Assembly: GCA_030064795.1 (NCBI GenBank)
Contig: JASJEI010000540.1
Span: 1 to 5,423 of the forward strand
Source of the DNA: Pleurocapsa sp. MO_226.B13
GTDB taxonomy: Bacteria; Cyanobacteriota; Cyanobacteriia; Cyanobacteriales; Xenococcaceae
DNA length: 5,423 bases
Direction: 5' to 3'
Shown here: positions 1 to 5,423 of the stretch, piece by piece
Layout of the letters: the number at the start of each line of letters is the position of its first letter
How positions within the stretch are numbered: position 1 is the stretch's first letter
Notes under the pieces: generated by a model
Database searches by the model: none
What the model was told of the DNA's origin: nothing
What the model saw: only the letters and a program-made list of their open reading frames with translations
Program-made: the position numbers and the translations under genes

Positions 1-44
1 GTACTCCATTGAGTAATTTCAAAACAACGACAAAAGTGTCTACT

Positions 45-190
45 AATTATACGAGCAGTTTTTTGAGAGATAATTGCTCTGGATTGGTCGAATTATACGC
101 TCAGTTAGCCAAAACTCGACGTACAAGTCCCATTCTACGCACAGTTTTTATAAAAATTCTGGCTAAATAATTTTAATTATACGCGCAGCG
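45..190 (+). repeat. Four-copy degenerate direct repeat, AATTATACGNNCAGTT
   Basis: Four 16-bp copies lie at 45-60 (AATTATACGAGCAGTT), 91-106 (AATTATACGCTCAGTT), 131-146 (CATTCTACGCACAGTT) and 175-190 (AATTATACGCGCAGCG). Starts are 46, 40 and 44 bp apart and all copies have the same orientation. The TACG-NN-CAG core is kept in all four, while the DNA between copies is unrelated. Such regularly spaced protein-sized sites suggest a DNA-binding protein, most simply a Tn7/Tn5053-type transposase acting on an end that starts at TGT 37-39. An iteron-like or operator array cannot be excluded. Confidence 0.6.
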
Positions 191-281
191 TTGTTTTTTG
201 TTCCGTTGCTATCGGATCGCCAACTACTTTATTATCCTCCTTACCATAGTAAATAAGTACTGACGATTTAACTTCAGACAT
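177..281 (-). CDS. Short 34-codon reading frame inside the repeat-flanked region, unrecognised
   Basis: An ATG at 281-279 opens a 34-residue frame that begins MSEVKSSVLIYYGKED and stops at TAA 179-177. The stop and last codons overlap the fourth copy of the left-hand repeat. The composition is protein-like (mixed charged and hydrophobic residues) and I recognise no family. There is no clear Shine-Dalgarno sequence before the ATG. It may be the surviving N-terminus of a cargo or transposition gene truncated by internal deletion of the element, or a chance frame. No function can be assigned. Confidence 0.2.
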   Translation of the reverse strand: MSEVKSSVLIYYGKEDNKVVGDPIATEQKTTLRV

Positions 282-390
282 CAATTACTATTCAATCTTG
301 ATTTCATTCCCTTATTTACTCATATTTTGGAGTCTTTATCGTTCAATTTAGCGATCGCATGATTCTTGGATCACCATGCATTGTGCAAGA

Positions 391-490
391 CCCATAATGT
401 GGGTCGAAGCGTGCATTATAGTTTCATTTAATGTGGGCTGAAAACGCCGATGATTTCGGGTCGAGGTGATTATAATTTCAGGTCGCTACA
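391..490 (-). repeat. Four-copy dense repeat array ending at ACA, overlapping the malQ 3' end
   Basis: Read on the minus strand from TGT (490-488) inward, four related 16-mers follow: CGACCTGAAATTATAA (485-470), CGACCCGAAATCATCG (463-448), CAGCCCACATTAAATG (440-425) and CGACCCACATTATGGG (406-391). Successive offsets are 22, 23 and 34 bp. The innermost copy also forms a hairpin-like inverted repeat, GACCCA-5-TGGGTC at 389-405. Closely packed sites about 22 bp apart next to a terminal TGT/ACA resemble the dense transposase-binding end of Tn7-like elements. The first copy lies inside the malQ reading frame and supplies its stop codon, so it arrived after malQ was in place. Confidence 0.55.
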
Positions 491-1993
491 GCTAGGCACG
501 CGGTCGTAAACGCAGGTTAAATGCTTAAGTCTTTTTCCCAAGTTGGTCGATAAAGCTTGAGGGTTATATCGCCAACTCCAATTACACTCAGCCACACCAG
601 GAGTATTCATTTTCGCCTCGCTACCCAAACCCAGAACATCTTGGAGAGGAAAAATGGCAAAATTGGCAATTGAACTCATTGCCATGCGAATAAAACTCCA
701 GTGAATATCTTGAGGGCAAACACAACCTAAGTAATCAAAGATTTTCGCTTTTTCTTGAGGCGATCGCGCTTCAAACCAACCCAGTATAGTGTCATTATCG
801 TGAGTTCCCGTGTAAACAATACAGTTACGCGAATCAAAATTGTAAGGTAAAAATCTCGGTTCTCCACCCTTGGAGTCAAAAGCAAATTGAAGGATTTTCA
901 TTCCAGGAAAATTAAATTTGTCTCGTAGGGCTTCTACTTTGGGGGTAACAGTACCCAAATCTTCGGCAACAATTGGTAGTCTGCCCATTTTCTTTTCCAG
1001 AAGCTCAAATAGTTTCTCTCCCGATGCTTCTAACCATTTACCATTTTCTGCTGTTTTCTCGCCTTGTTTTACTGCCCAAAAAGCCTGCATTCCTCGAAAA
1101 TGATCGATCCGAAACAAATCTACATAATCGAGCATTCCCTTAATTCGCTGTACCCACCAGGCAAAATTAGTCTTCTCCAACGCCTCCCAATTGTAAACTG
1201 GATTGCCCCAAAGCTGCCCCGTCGCACTAAAATAATCTGGTGGGACTCCAGCCATTAATTTTGCTTCTCCCTGTTCGTCGAGGCAGAAAATTTCAGGATT
1301 TGCCCAAACATCGACACTATCATGGGCAACATAGAAAGAAATATCGCCAAATATACTAATTCCTAAGTTGTTAGCGTATTGTTTAAGGTTTTTCCACTGG
1401 CTGAAAAACTGAAACTGAAGAAATTTGTGATAGTAAACAGCATCTTTGAGGCGCTTAGTCCATGTATCTATAGCCTCTGGTAAGCGTTGGGCGATCGTTG
1501 ATGGCCACTTGTTCCAGCTTGCTCCTTTTCGATCTTCTTTGATAGCCATAAATAGGGCATAATCTTCCAGCCAGTATGCTTGAGTCGTACAAAACTCTTG
1601 CAACTTCTGTTTCTGGGTTGGTGTTGCTTTGTTAAAAAAATTTTGGCTGGCTAGTTTTAGTAGTGGTATCTTGATGGCGATCGCTTTGTCATAATCTACT
1701 CTCTCAACTGAAAACTGAGGCAAATTACTCAAGTCTTTTTTAGTTAATAGCCCCTCCTCAAGTAATTTTTCTAAACTAATCAGGATAGGATTACCAGCTA
1801 AAGAAGAATAGGACGAATAAGGAGAATGTTCATCTCTAGTCGGCCCTATAGGTAAAATTTGCCAGATCTGCTGATAACTTTCCGACAAAAAATTGACAAA
1901 ACGATAAGCTTCATCTCCCAAATCACCAACTCCCAAAGGACTGGGTAAAGAAGTAGGATGAAGGAAAATGCCGCTGACTCTAGAATCAAACAT
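470..1993 (-). CDS. malQ: 4-alpha-glucanotransferase (amylomaltase, GH77)
   Basis: This cytoplasmic GH77 enzyme (EC 2.4.1.25) transfers alpha-1,4-glucan segments between maltodextrins and releases glucose, in glycogen and maltooligosaccharide breakdown. At 507 residues it is the short Thermus/plant D-enzyme type, without the N-terminal extension of E. coli MalQ. Motifs seen: HPTSLPSPLGVGDLG at 12-26; the PPDYFSATGQLWGNP loop at 251-265; RIDHFRG with the expected nucleophile Asp297; VAEDLG with acid/base Glu344; and TGTHDND with Asp399. All three catalytic positions sit four residues beyond those of the T. aquaticus enzyme. The ATG start has AGGT eight bases upstream (2005-2002). The odd part is the C-terminus: after the normal-looking VYDRVP the frame reads SCSDLKL and stops inside the neighbouring repeat array, so the native end was replaced. 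All core motifs are intact and activity is probably kept. It is the last gene of a minus-strand run, 155 bp after the dehydrogenase gene. Confidence 0.96.
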   Translation of the reverse strand: MFDSRVSGIFLHPTSLPSPLGVGDLGDEAYRFVNFLSESYQQIWQILPIGPTRDEHSPYSSYSSLAGNPILISLEKLLEEGLLTKKDLSNLPQFSVERVDYDKAIAIKIPLLKLASQNFFNKATPTQKQKLQEFCTTQAYWLEDYALFMAIKEDRKGASWNKWPSTIAQRLPEAIDTWTKRLKDAVYYHKFLQFQFFSQWKNLKQYANNLGISIFGDISFYVAHDSVDVWANPEIFCLDEQGEAKLMAGVPPDYFSATGQLWGNPVYNWEALEKTNFAWWVQRIKGMLDYVDLFRIDHFRGMQAFWAVKQGEKTAENGKWLEASGEKLFELLEKKMGRLPIVAEDLGTVTPKVEALRDKFNFPGMKILQFAFDSKGGEPRFLPYNFDSRNCIVYTGTHDNDTILGWFEARSPQEKAKIFDYLGCVCPQDIHWSFIRMAMSSIANFAIFPLQDVLGLGSEAKMNTPGVAECNWSWRYNPQALSTNLGKRLKHLTCVYDRVPSCSDLKL

Positions 1994-2039
1994 AAATTAT
2001 TACCTAATTAAACTATCGATTTTAAAGGACATAGACACA

Positions 2040-2063
2040 CCAGAAGTCATTAGATGATTCTGG
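2040..2063 (-). promoter_or_regulatory. Stem-loop in the leader region of malQ
   Basis: CCAGAA (2040-2045) pairs with TTCTGG (2058-2063), and inside it TCAT (2047-2050) pairs with ATGA (2054-2057). This gives ten base pairs with one bulged G and a three-base loop. It lies about 47 bp upstream of the malQ start. No T-run follows on either strand, so it is not a standard intrinsic terminator. It could be an RNA-processing or stability element between the dehydrogenase and malQ, or an operator. Confidence 0.35.
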
Positions 2064-2092
2064 CTTGGTTGCCATATAACAAACACAAGACA

Positions 2093-2124
2093 AAATGCTA
2101 TATTCTATAATTGAGTTAGCATTT
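2093..2124 (-). terminator. Inverted repeat after the dehydrogenase gene, weak terminator candidate
   Basis: AAATGCTA (2093-2100) is perfectly complementary to TAGCATTT (2117-2124) across a 16-base AT-rich loop. The repeat begins 25 bp downstream of the dehydrogenase stop codon. On the minus strand the distal arm runs into TTTTG, a short T-rich stretch. The stem is AT-rich and the loop long, so termination would be weak; read-through into malQ is quite possible. Confidence 0.3.
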
Positions 2125-2148
2125 GGATATAAGCTTTTCTGAGTCGCT

Positions 2149-3021
2149 TTAGCCAATAGTAGTGGCTCTCATTTCCTCAAATGCAGTATTAATGGTAACC
2201 TCTTCCCAAGCCGAATTTTCTTCACTTACAGACTGAAGCTTATCCCAGATTGCGCCGAGTGCGTCTGCTCCTAGCACTAGGCGTAAAGGAGGATTATCCG
2301 ATTCAACCACTTGAATCATTGCTTCAGCTGCTTTAATCGGATCGCCTGGTTGATTACCATCTATATCTTGCGCTAGTTTAACAAACTGACCGCTAGTAGA
2401 AGCATAGTCGTCAATTTGTCGATCTGGAACGACAAGAGAGCGTCCGCTAAAATCAGTACGAAAAGCTCCTGGCTCAACGATAGTTACTTTAATACCTAAA
2501 GGAGCTACTTCAGTGGCTAAGGCTTCAGACAATCCTTCAAGGGCAAACTTAGTAGCATTATAAATACCAGCTCCACTAAAAGAAGTAAAGCCACCCACTG
2601 ATGATAGATTCAGAATGTGACCACTACGCTTTTGGCGCATTAGAGGCAGTACTCCCCGCGTCAGGTCTAAAGCCCCAAAAAAGTTGACTGCAAACTGGCG
2701 GCGAATATCTTCATTGCTAAGCTCTTCAATCGCACCGAAAGAACCGTAACCTGCGTTATTGACTAAGACATCAATAGAACCAAAGCTATCTATGGCAATT
2801 TCGATCGCATCGCGTATTTCTTGAGAGTTGGTAACGTCGAGACGGACAGCTTTAGCCGTTTCAGGGTATTGGTCAACTAGATTACCTAGCTGTTCTGGCT
2901 TACGAGCAGTAGCAATAACGCGATCGCCCTTAGCTAAAACAGCTTCAGCTATGGCACGTCCAAATCCTGTCGAGCTACCAGTTATTAACCAAACTTTTGT
3001 TTGAGATGCTTGAGAGTTCAT
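2149..3021 (-). CDS. Classical short-chain dehydrogenase/reductase, probably NADP(H)-dependent
   Basis: This is a soluble Rossmann-fold oxidoreductase of the classical SDR family. Numbered from the ATG at 3021, it has the TGSSTGFG cofactor loop at 14-21, NNAG at 88-91 and a complete catalytic tetrad: Asn113, Ser141, Tyr154 and Lys158 (YNATK). Basic residues after the second strand (TARKPEQL) point to NADP(H). The PG motif and a substrate-binding segment of about 30 residues follow, giving about 290 residues in all. The substrate cannot be told from sequence. An in-frame GTG three codons upstream (3030) could also be a start. I prefer the ATG because AAGTGA lies five bases before it as a weak Shine-Dalgarno and no such site precedes the GTG. 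It lies 21 bp after the ankyrin-repeat gene on the same strand, so the two are probably one transcript. Confidence 0.93.
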   Translation of the reverse strand: MNSQASQTKVWLITGSSTGFGRAIAEAVLAKGDRVIATARKPEQLGNLVDQYPETAKAVRLDVTNSQEIRDAIEIAIDSFGSIDVLVNNAGYGSFGAIEELSNEDIRRQFAVNFFGALDLTRGVLPLMRQKRSGHILNLSSVGGFTSFSGAGIYNATKFALEGLSEALATEVAPLGIKVTIVEPGAFRTDFSGRSLVVPDRQIDDYASTSGQFVKLAQDIDGNQPGDPIKAAEAMIQVVESDNPPLRLVLGADALGAIWDKLQSVSEENSAWEEVTINTAFEEMRATTIG

Positions 3022-3042
3022 ATTTTTCACTTAACTATAGTT

Positions 3043-3525
3043 TTATGAAACGATTGATTGATTGAAAATCTCACTAATTTCTGAATTTCCCTGTCTCTTA
3101 GCCAGCATTGACGGTGTATTACCGTCATGTCCTTTAAGGTTTACGTTGGCTCCAGACTCTACTAAAATTTTTACTCCTTCAGTATTGTTTCGTAAAACGG
3201 CGTCATGTAAAGCTGTGTAGCCATTATATGGACCTTGAATATTTAAATCGATGCCTTGTTTTATTAACAACTTCATTACTTCAGGATGACCCAAATAAGC
3301 GGCAGCATGTAACGCTGTTGCCTTCATATTGGCATCCACAGCACTTAGTGCTGCACCAGATTCTAGAAGTAACTGAACTATTTCTGCATTGCCATCAGCC
3401 GAACTAACGATTAAGAGGCTATTGCCACTACTATCTTTTTGATTAACATCAGCACCTTTGGTAATTAGTTCTTTTGCTAACTCAAGGTCATTATGCTTAA
3501 CTGCGTATACTAAATTTGTTTTCAT
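3043..3525 (-). CDS. Small ankyrin-repeat protein
   Basis: This 160-residue protein is built almost entirely of about five ankyrin repeats of 33-35 residues. They start near residues 4, 35, 70, 104 and 136. The third and fourth are the most canonical, each with TALH followed by a G(I/A)(D/N)(L/V)N turn (GIDLN, GANVN). The first and fifth look like capping repeats. There is no signal peptide, membrane segment or catalytic domain, so it is probably a cytoplasmic protein-binding scaffold with an unknown partner. It ends just upstream of the dehydrogenase gene with a gap of about 20 bp, so the two are likely co-translated from one mRNA and may work together. No Shine-Dalgarno is visible before the ATG; the leader is A-rich (ATCAACAAA). 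A GATT tetranucleotide run at 3052-3065 encodes part of its C-terminus. Confidence 0.9.
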   Translation of the reverse strand: MKTNLVYAVKHNDLELAKELITKGADVNQKDSSGNSLLIVSSADGNAEIVQLLLESGAALSAVDANMKATALHAAAYLGHPEVMKLLIKQGIDLNIQGPYNGYTALHDAVLRNNTEGVKILVESGANVNLKGHDGNTPSMLAKRQGNSEISEIFNQSIVS

Positions 3526-3670
3526 TTTGTTGATTGTTTTTATTGTTACTAGGCTAAATGATGAATATATTTATAGTGTTGCTGCGATCTTCGATATTTT
3601 GGTTATTTGTTTGCTTAATTACAAAGATGATATTTAAATCAAATCTTCCAACTTAATTCAGCCAAGATTA

Positions 3671-4087
3671 TCATTCAGTCCAAATCATGTGAGTGGGTTG
3701 AATCAATTCGATTAAATTGCCTTCTGGATCTCGCACTAGGGCAATTTTAATACCCCAATCGAGAAAGCTCCAGGGTTGACTAACTATTTCAACTTCTTTT
3801 TGTTTTAGATGTTTACAGGCTGTATCGACATCTTCAACTTTAAAACAAAGAGCGATCCCATCATTTCTTTGTCCGAAAGATACCTGAATTTGATTGCCAA
3901 AATATTCCTTTACTTTACTGTTGCACATCAATGTTAATTTGATTTTGCCCTTAGTTAATTCAGCATAGCGATCTATTTGGGAAATGAAAGTAACTTCTAG
4001 TCCTAATATGTCTCGATAGAACTGCAAGCAGGTTTCGTAGTTGTTTACGAATAGTCTGGTGTAAGCAAAGTTGAGTTTCATTGACAT
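3671..4087 (-). CDS. VOC superfamily protein (glyoxalase/bleomycin-resistance-like fold)
   Basis: Two beta-alpha-beta-beta-beta modules of the vicinal-oxygen-chelate fold are recognisable. The first begins with FAYTRLFVNNYETCLQFYRD and the LGLEV turn; the second runs from the IALCFKVEDVDTACKHLK segment to the characteristic RDPEGNLIELIQP ending, with Glu127 in the usual last metal-ligand position. The first strand lacks the His or Gln ligand typical of glyoxalase I, so the metal site is probably incomplete and it may be a binding protein or an atypical lyase or dioxygenase. The substrate is unknown. Several ATGs are in frame (4117, 4111, 4087, 4081). The conserved fold begins right after the last one, so the first ten codons of the longest form look non-native; 4087 or 4081 are the likeliest starts. 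It is 145 bp upstream of the ankyrin-repeat gene on the same strand, so co-transcription is possible but unproven. Confidence 0.85.
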   Translation of the reverse strand: MSMKLNFAYTRLFVNNYETCLQFYRDILGLEVTFISQIDRYAELTKGKIKLTLMCNSKVKEYFGNQIQVSFGQRNDGIALCFKVEDVDTACKHLKQKEVEIVSQPWSFLDWGIKIALVRDPEGNLIELIQPTHMIWTE

Positions 4088-4211
4088 TCGGTTTAAGCTT
4101 CTTGACTTCATCTTCATTAGGTTTTTAACACTATCGTTTAAGCACCAATCTATACCTTGATGTAATATAAATTACTTTTCAGATATACTTTTAACTATCA
4201 TCATTCGCCGC

Positions 4212-4400
4212 TCAGGCTGATTTATTAGATTGTTTAATAAATTTCTTCAAATGGAAATATGTCTCTTCTGGTGTAAAGCAGGTAGGTTTCTTATCAGCTG
4301 GAATGTAAAATTTCTAAGTATCTGGAAAGTAATGAATAGCAAAACTAGAAATAAGCCCTAAATTCATCGCCTTTTTTTCTAAGTCTTTCAAGTTATTATT
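4212..4400 (-). pseudogene. Decayed small reading frame with internal stop, family not recognised
   Basis: On the minus strand one frame reads NLKDLEKKAMNLG, then LISSFAIHYFPDT, then a TAG stop (4316-4314), then KFYIPADKKPTCFTP and EETYFHLKKFIKQSNKSA, ending at TGA 4214-4212. The text on both sides of the TAG looks like real protein and continues in the same frame. Upstream, plausible pieces lie in other frames: FTSELQLE (4422-4399) and VDAFLPLNHELKTIY (4462-4418), as expected after frameshifts. This looks like a small soluble protein of about 75-85 residues that has been inactivated. I do not recognise the family. It could instead be intact if the TAG were a sequencing error, but the extra frameshifts upstream argue against that. 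Confidence 0.5.
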
Positions 4401-4462
4401 CTAGTTGAAGTTCACTAGTAAATTGTTTTTAATTCATGGTTCAACGGTAAAAAGGCATCAAC

Positions 4463-4738
4463 TTATTATCTTATCTAGTACGTGGAATCAGCTTGGCTCA
4501 CTTATTGATAAATTGAGTACAACTAATATAGCTTGTTTAAAATTATGTCGATTAAGGTTAATCTAGCATATTTATCTGCTATTTAAACTACCTTTTTTGA
4601 TAACTAAAAAATGCCAACTCTCTCCAAAATATAGACCGTTGTGAATGAATCTCTTGCTTATTATTCTAAGAGTAGATTACTTAAATTAAGCAAAATTACT
4701 CGGTAATAATATATAGCTTATAAGCAAACTTAACCAAC
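4463..4738. other. AT-rich intergenic stretch with no recognisable gene
   Basis: Upstream of the plus-strand DJ-1/PfpI gene I find no reading frame of useful length, tRNA or CRISPR-like array on either strand. It should contain the promoter of that gene. I see no convincing -35/-10 pair. The last 50 bases carry two small palindromes, listed separately. Confidence 0.5.
4695..4725 (+). promoter_or_regulatory. Two small palindromes just upstream of the DJ-1/PfpI gene
   Basis: ATTAC-TCG-GTAAT lies at 4695-4707 and the perfect ten-base palindrome GCTTATAAGC at 4716-4725, only 13 bp before the ATG. An AT-rich TAATAT-like segment lies between and across them (4707-4712). Either could be an operator overlapping the promoter or start region. 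Short palindromes are common by chance in AT-rich DNA, so this is a weak call. Confidence 0.25.
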
Positions 4739-5423
4739 ATGATACCTAGATCTCTTGGAGGGAATAAAATTGCAGTTCTTGTTGAAAGTGAATTTATTCC
4801 TGAAGAAATTGAGTCTTATCGCCAGCGATTTTCAGAGCTAAAAGCAACCGTGCATTTTATGTCTAGACTCTGGGGTCAAAAGAGTGTTTGCTTTTTCAGC
4901 GACACAGAGCAAGATCAAACACCCCAGACTCTAGAAGTAAAAATAGATTTTCAAGATGTAGATGTTAACGACTACGACGCTGTAATTATGGGTGCTAATT
5001 ACACTAGCGTGCGCCTACGTTATTTTGAGCCCCCGCCAGGTTCTCCAGTTAGTGCCGAGCAAATTCGCACTTCACCAGCAGTACAATTCTATGCAAAAGC
5101 CATGGCGAATCCAAGAATTGTCAAAGGTGCTTTATGTCATGGGCTGTGGATACTAACACCGATGCCTGAATTGCTTAAAGGGCGACAAGTTATCTGTCAT
5201 GAGGTAGTTTTAGCAGATATTGTCAATGCTGGTGCTACTTATGTGCCATCTCCTTCAGGGGTTATGGTGGATCGCGATCTTGTTACTGGTCGTTCAAAAA
5301 ATGAAGTCGAGCCATTCATAGATGCGATCGCCGAGCAAATTTTGCAGATTGCCTCTGGAAAAAAACGGTTTTCAACTACAGGGAAAAGATCCGTTATTCC
5401 TTTACCAGGTCTTAAAAGCGCAA
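4739..5423 (+). CDS. DJ-1/PfpI family protein (partial, runs off the window)
   Basis: The open frame covers 228 codons from ATG 4739 to the window edge without a stop. It has the DJ-1/PfpI (class I glutamine-amidotransferase-like) fold. The first strand is IAVLVESEF with Glu16/Glu18 near the usual acidic partner. The nucleophile elbow is GALCHGLW with Cys133-His134. The late strand is DRDLVTGRS at 178-186, followed by the closing helix (EVEPFIDAIAEQILQIA). The DJ-1 domain ends near residue 206, so the following basic segment (SGKKRFSTTGKRS) is a C-terminal extension whose end is not seen. Residues 46-78 are longer than in minimal PfpI proteins. Family members act as stress proteins, glyoxalase-III-like enzymes, deglycases or isonitrile hydratases; which applies here is unknown. 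It is divergent from the VOC gene across about 620 bp. No Shine-Dalgarno is seen. Confidence 0.9.
   Translation, partial: MIPRSLGGNKIAVLVESEFIPEEIESYRQRFSELKATVHFMSRLWGQKSVCFFSDTEQDQTPQTLEVKIDFQDVDVNDYDAVIMGANYTSVRLRYFEPPPGSPVSAEQIRTSPAVQFYAKAMANPRIVKGALCHGLWILTPMPELLKGRQVICHEVVLADIVNAGATYVPSPSGVMVDRDLVTGRSKNEVEPFIDAIAEQILQIASGKKRFSTTGKRSVIPLPGLKSA

Larger units (their letters stand above)
37..490. mobile_element. Possible miniature or decayed Tn7/Tn5053-like element (TGT...ACA bounded)
   Basis: What is seen: the stretch begins with TGT (37-39) and ends with ACA (488-490). Just inside each boundary is a set of four short direct repeats, and the two sets point inward from opposite ends. The left set is sparse (spread over about 150 bp) and the right set is dense (about 95 bp). 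What is known: Tn7-family and Tn5053-family transposons, including CRISPR-associated ones in cyanobacteria, end in TGT/ACA and carry several transposase (TnsB/TniA) sites per end, sparse at one end and dense at the other in Tn7. Inference: this may be a 454-bp non-autonomous relic with no transposase. Against it: the left and right repeat motifs share only an AATTAT-like core, and the flanking 5-mers (AAAAG at 32-36, GCTAG at 491-495) do not match as a target duplication. Two different element ends lying side by side is an alternative. Confidence 0.35.

Noticed and set aside
1..490. CRISPR array or tracrRNA of a type V-K CAST
   Set aside because: I looked for cyanobacterial V-K style repeats (GTTTCAAC...TTGAAAG-like) and uniform repeat-spacer units; the repeats here are 16 bp, degenerate and unlike them.
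918..1258. Two plus-strand reading frames (61 and 64 codons) opposite malQ
   Set aside because: They are antisense to the conserved catalytic part of malQ, overlap each other, and their translations look like no protein family.
3022..3030. Upstream GTG start for the dehydrogenase
   Set aside because: No Shine-Dalgarno precedes it, and the ATG at 3021 has AAGTGA at suitable distance; it remains possible but adds only three residues.
3052..3065. GATT tetranucleotide tandem run
   Set aside because: Only about 3.5 units, and it lies inside the ankyrin-repeat coding sequence, so it is more likely coding composition than a phase-variable tract.
4088..4117. N-terminal extension of the VOC protein from ATG 4117
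   Set aside because: The ten extra residues (MKMKSRSLNR) precede the fold, are basic and low in complexity, and no ribosome site is seen before that ATG.

Overview
The window looks like chromosomal DNA of a cyanobacterium. It is AT-rich, it carries five copies of the cyanobacterial HIP1 octamer GCGATCGC (351-358, 760-767, 1677-1684, 2920-2927, 5324-5331), and its proteins read like cyanobacterial family members. A species cannot be named from this alone.

Layout. Positions 1-490 hold almost no convincing coding sequence but carry two arrays of short degenerate direct repeats. One (45-190, four copies about 40-46 bp apart) starts just inside a TGT at 37-39. The other (391-485, four copies 22, 23 and 34 bp apart, pointing the other way) starts just inside an ACA at 488-490. 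Paired ends bounded by TGT and ACA, one sparse and one dense, are the layout of Tn7/Tn5053-like (including CRISPR-associated) transposon ends. The right-hand array runs into malQ, so the last residues and stop codon of malQ come from this repeat DNA. I read the region as a possible miniature or decayed Tn7-like element, or as ends of two different elements.

The next four genes are all on the minus strand: a glyoxalase-fold (VOC) protein (start near 4087, end 3671), a small ankyrin-repeat protein (3525-3043), a classical short-chain dehydrogenase (3021-2149) and the 4-alpha-glucanotransferase malQ (1993-470). The ankyrin and dehydrogenase genes are about 20 bp apart and are probably co-transcribed. 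malQ follows after 155 bp that contains two inverted repeats.

From 4118 to 4738 there is no intact gene. Its left half holds a decayed minus-strand reading frame (4212 to about 4400, perhaps to 4462) with an internal stop and probable frameshifts. On the far side, on the plus strand, a DJ-1/PfpI-family gene starts at 4739 and runs off the window.

Functionally, MalQ belongs to glycogen and maltodextrin turnover. The VOC protein, the dehydrogenase and the DJ-1/PfpI protein could together form a small carbonyl- or oxidative-stress neighbourhood; that link is inference from families and proximity only.
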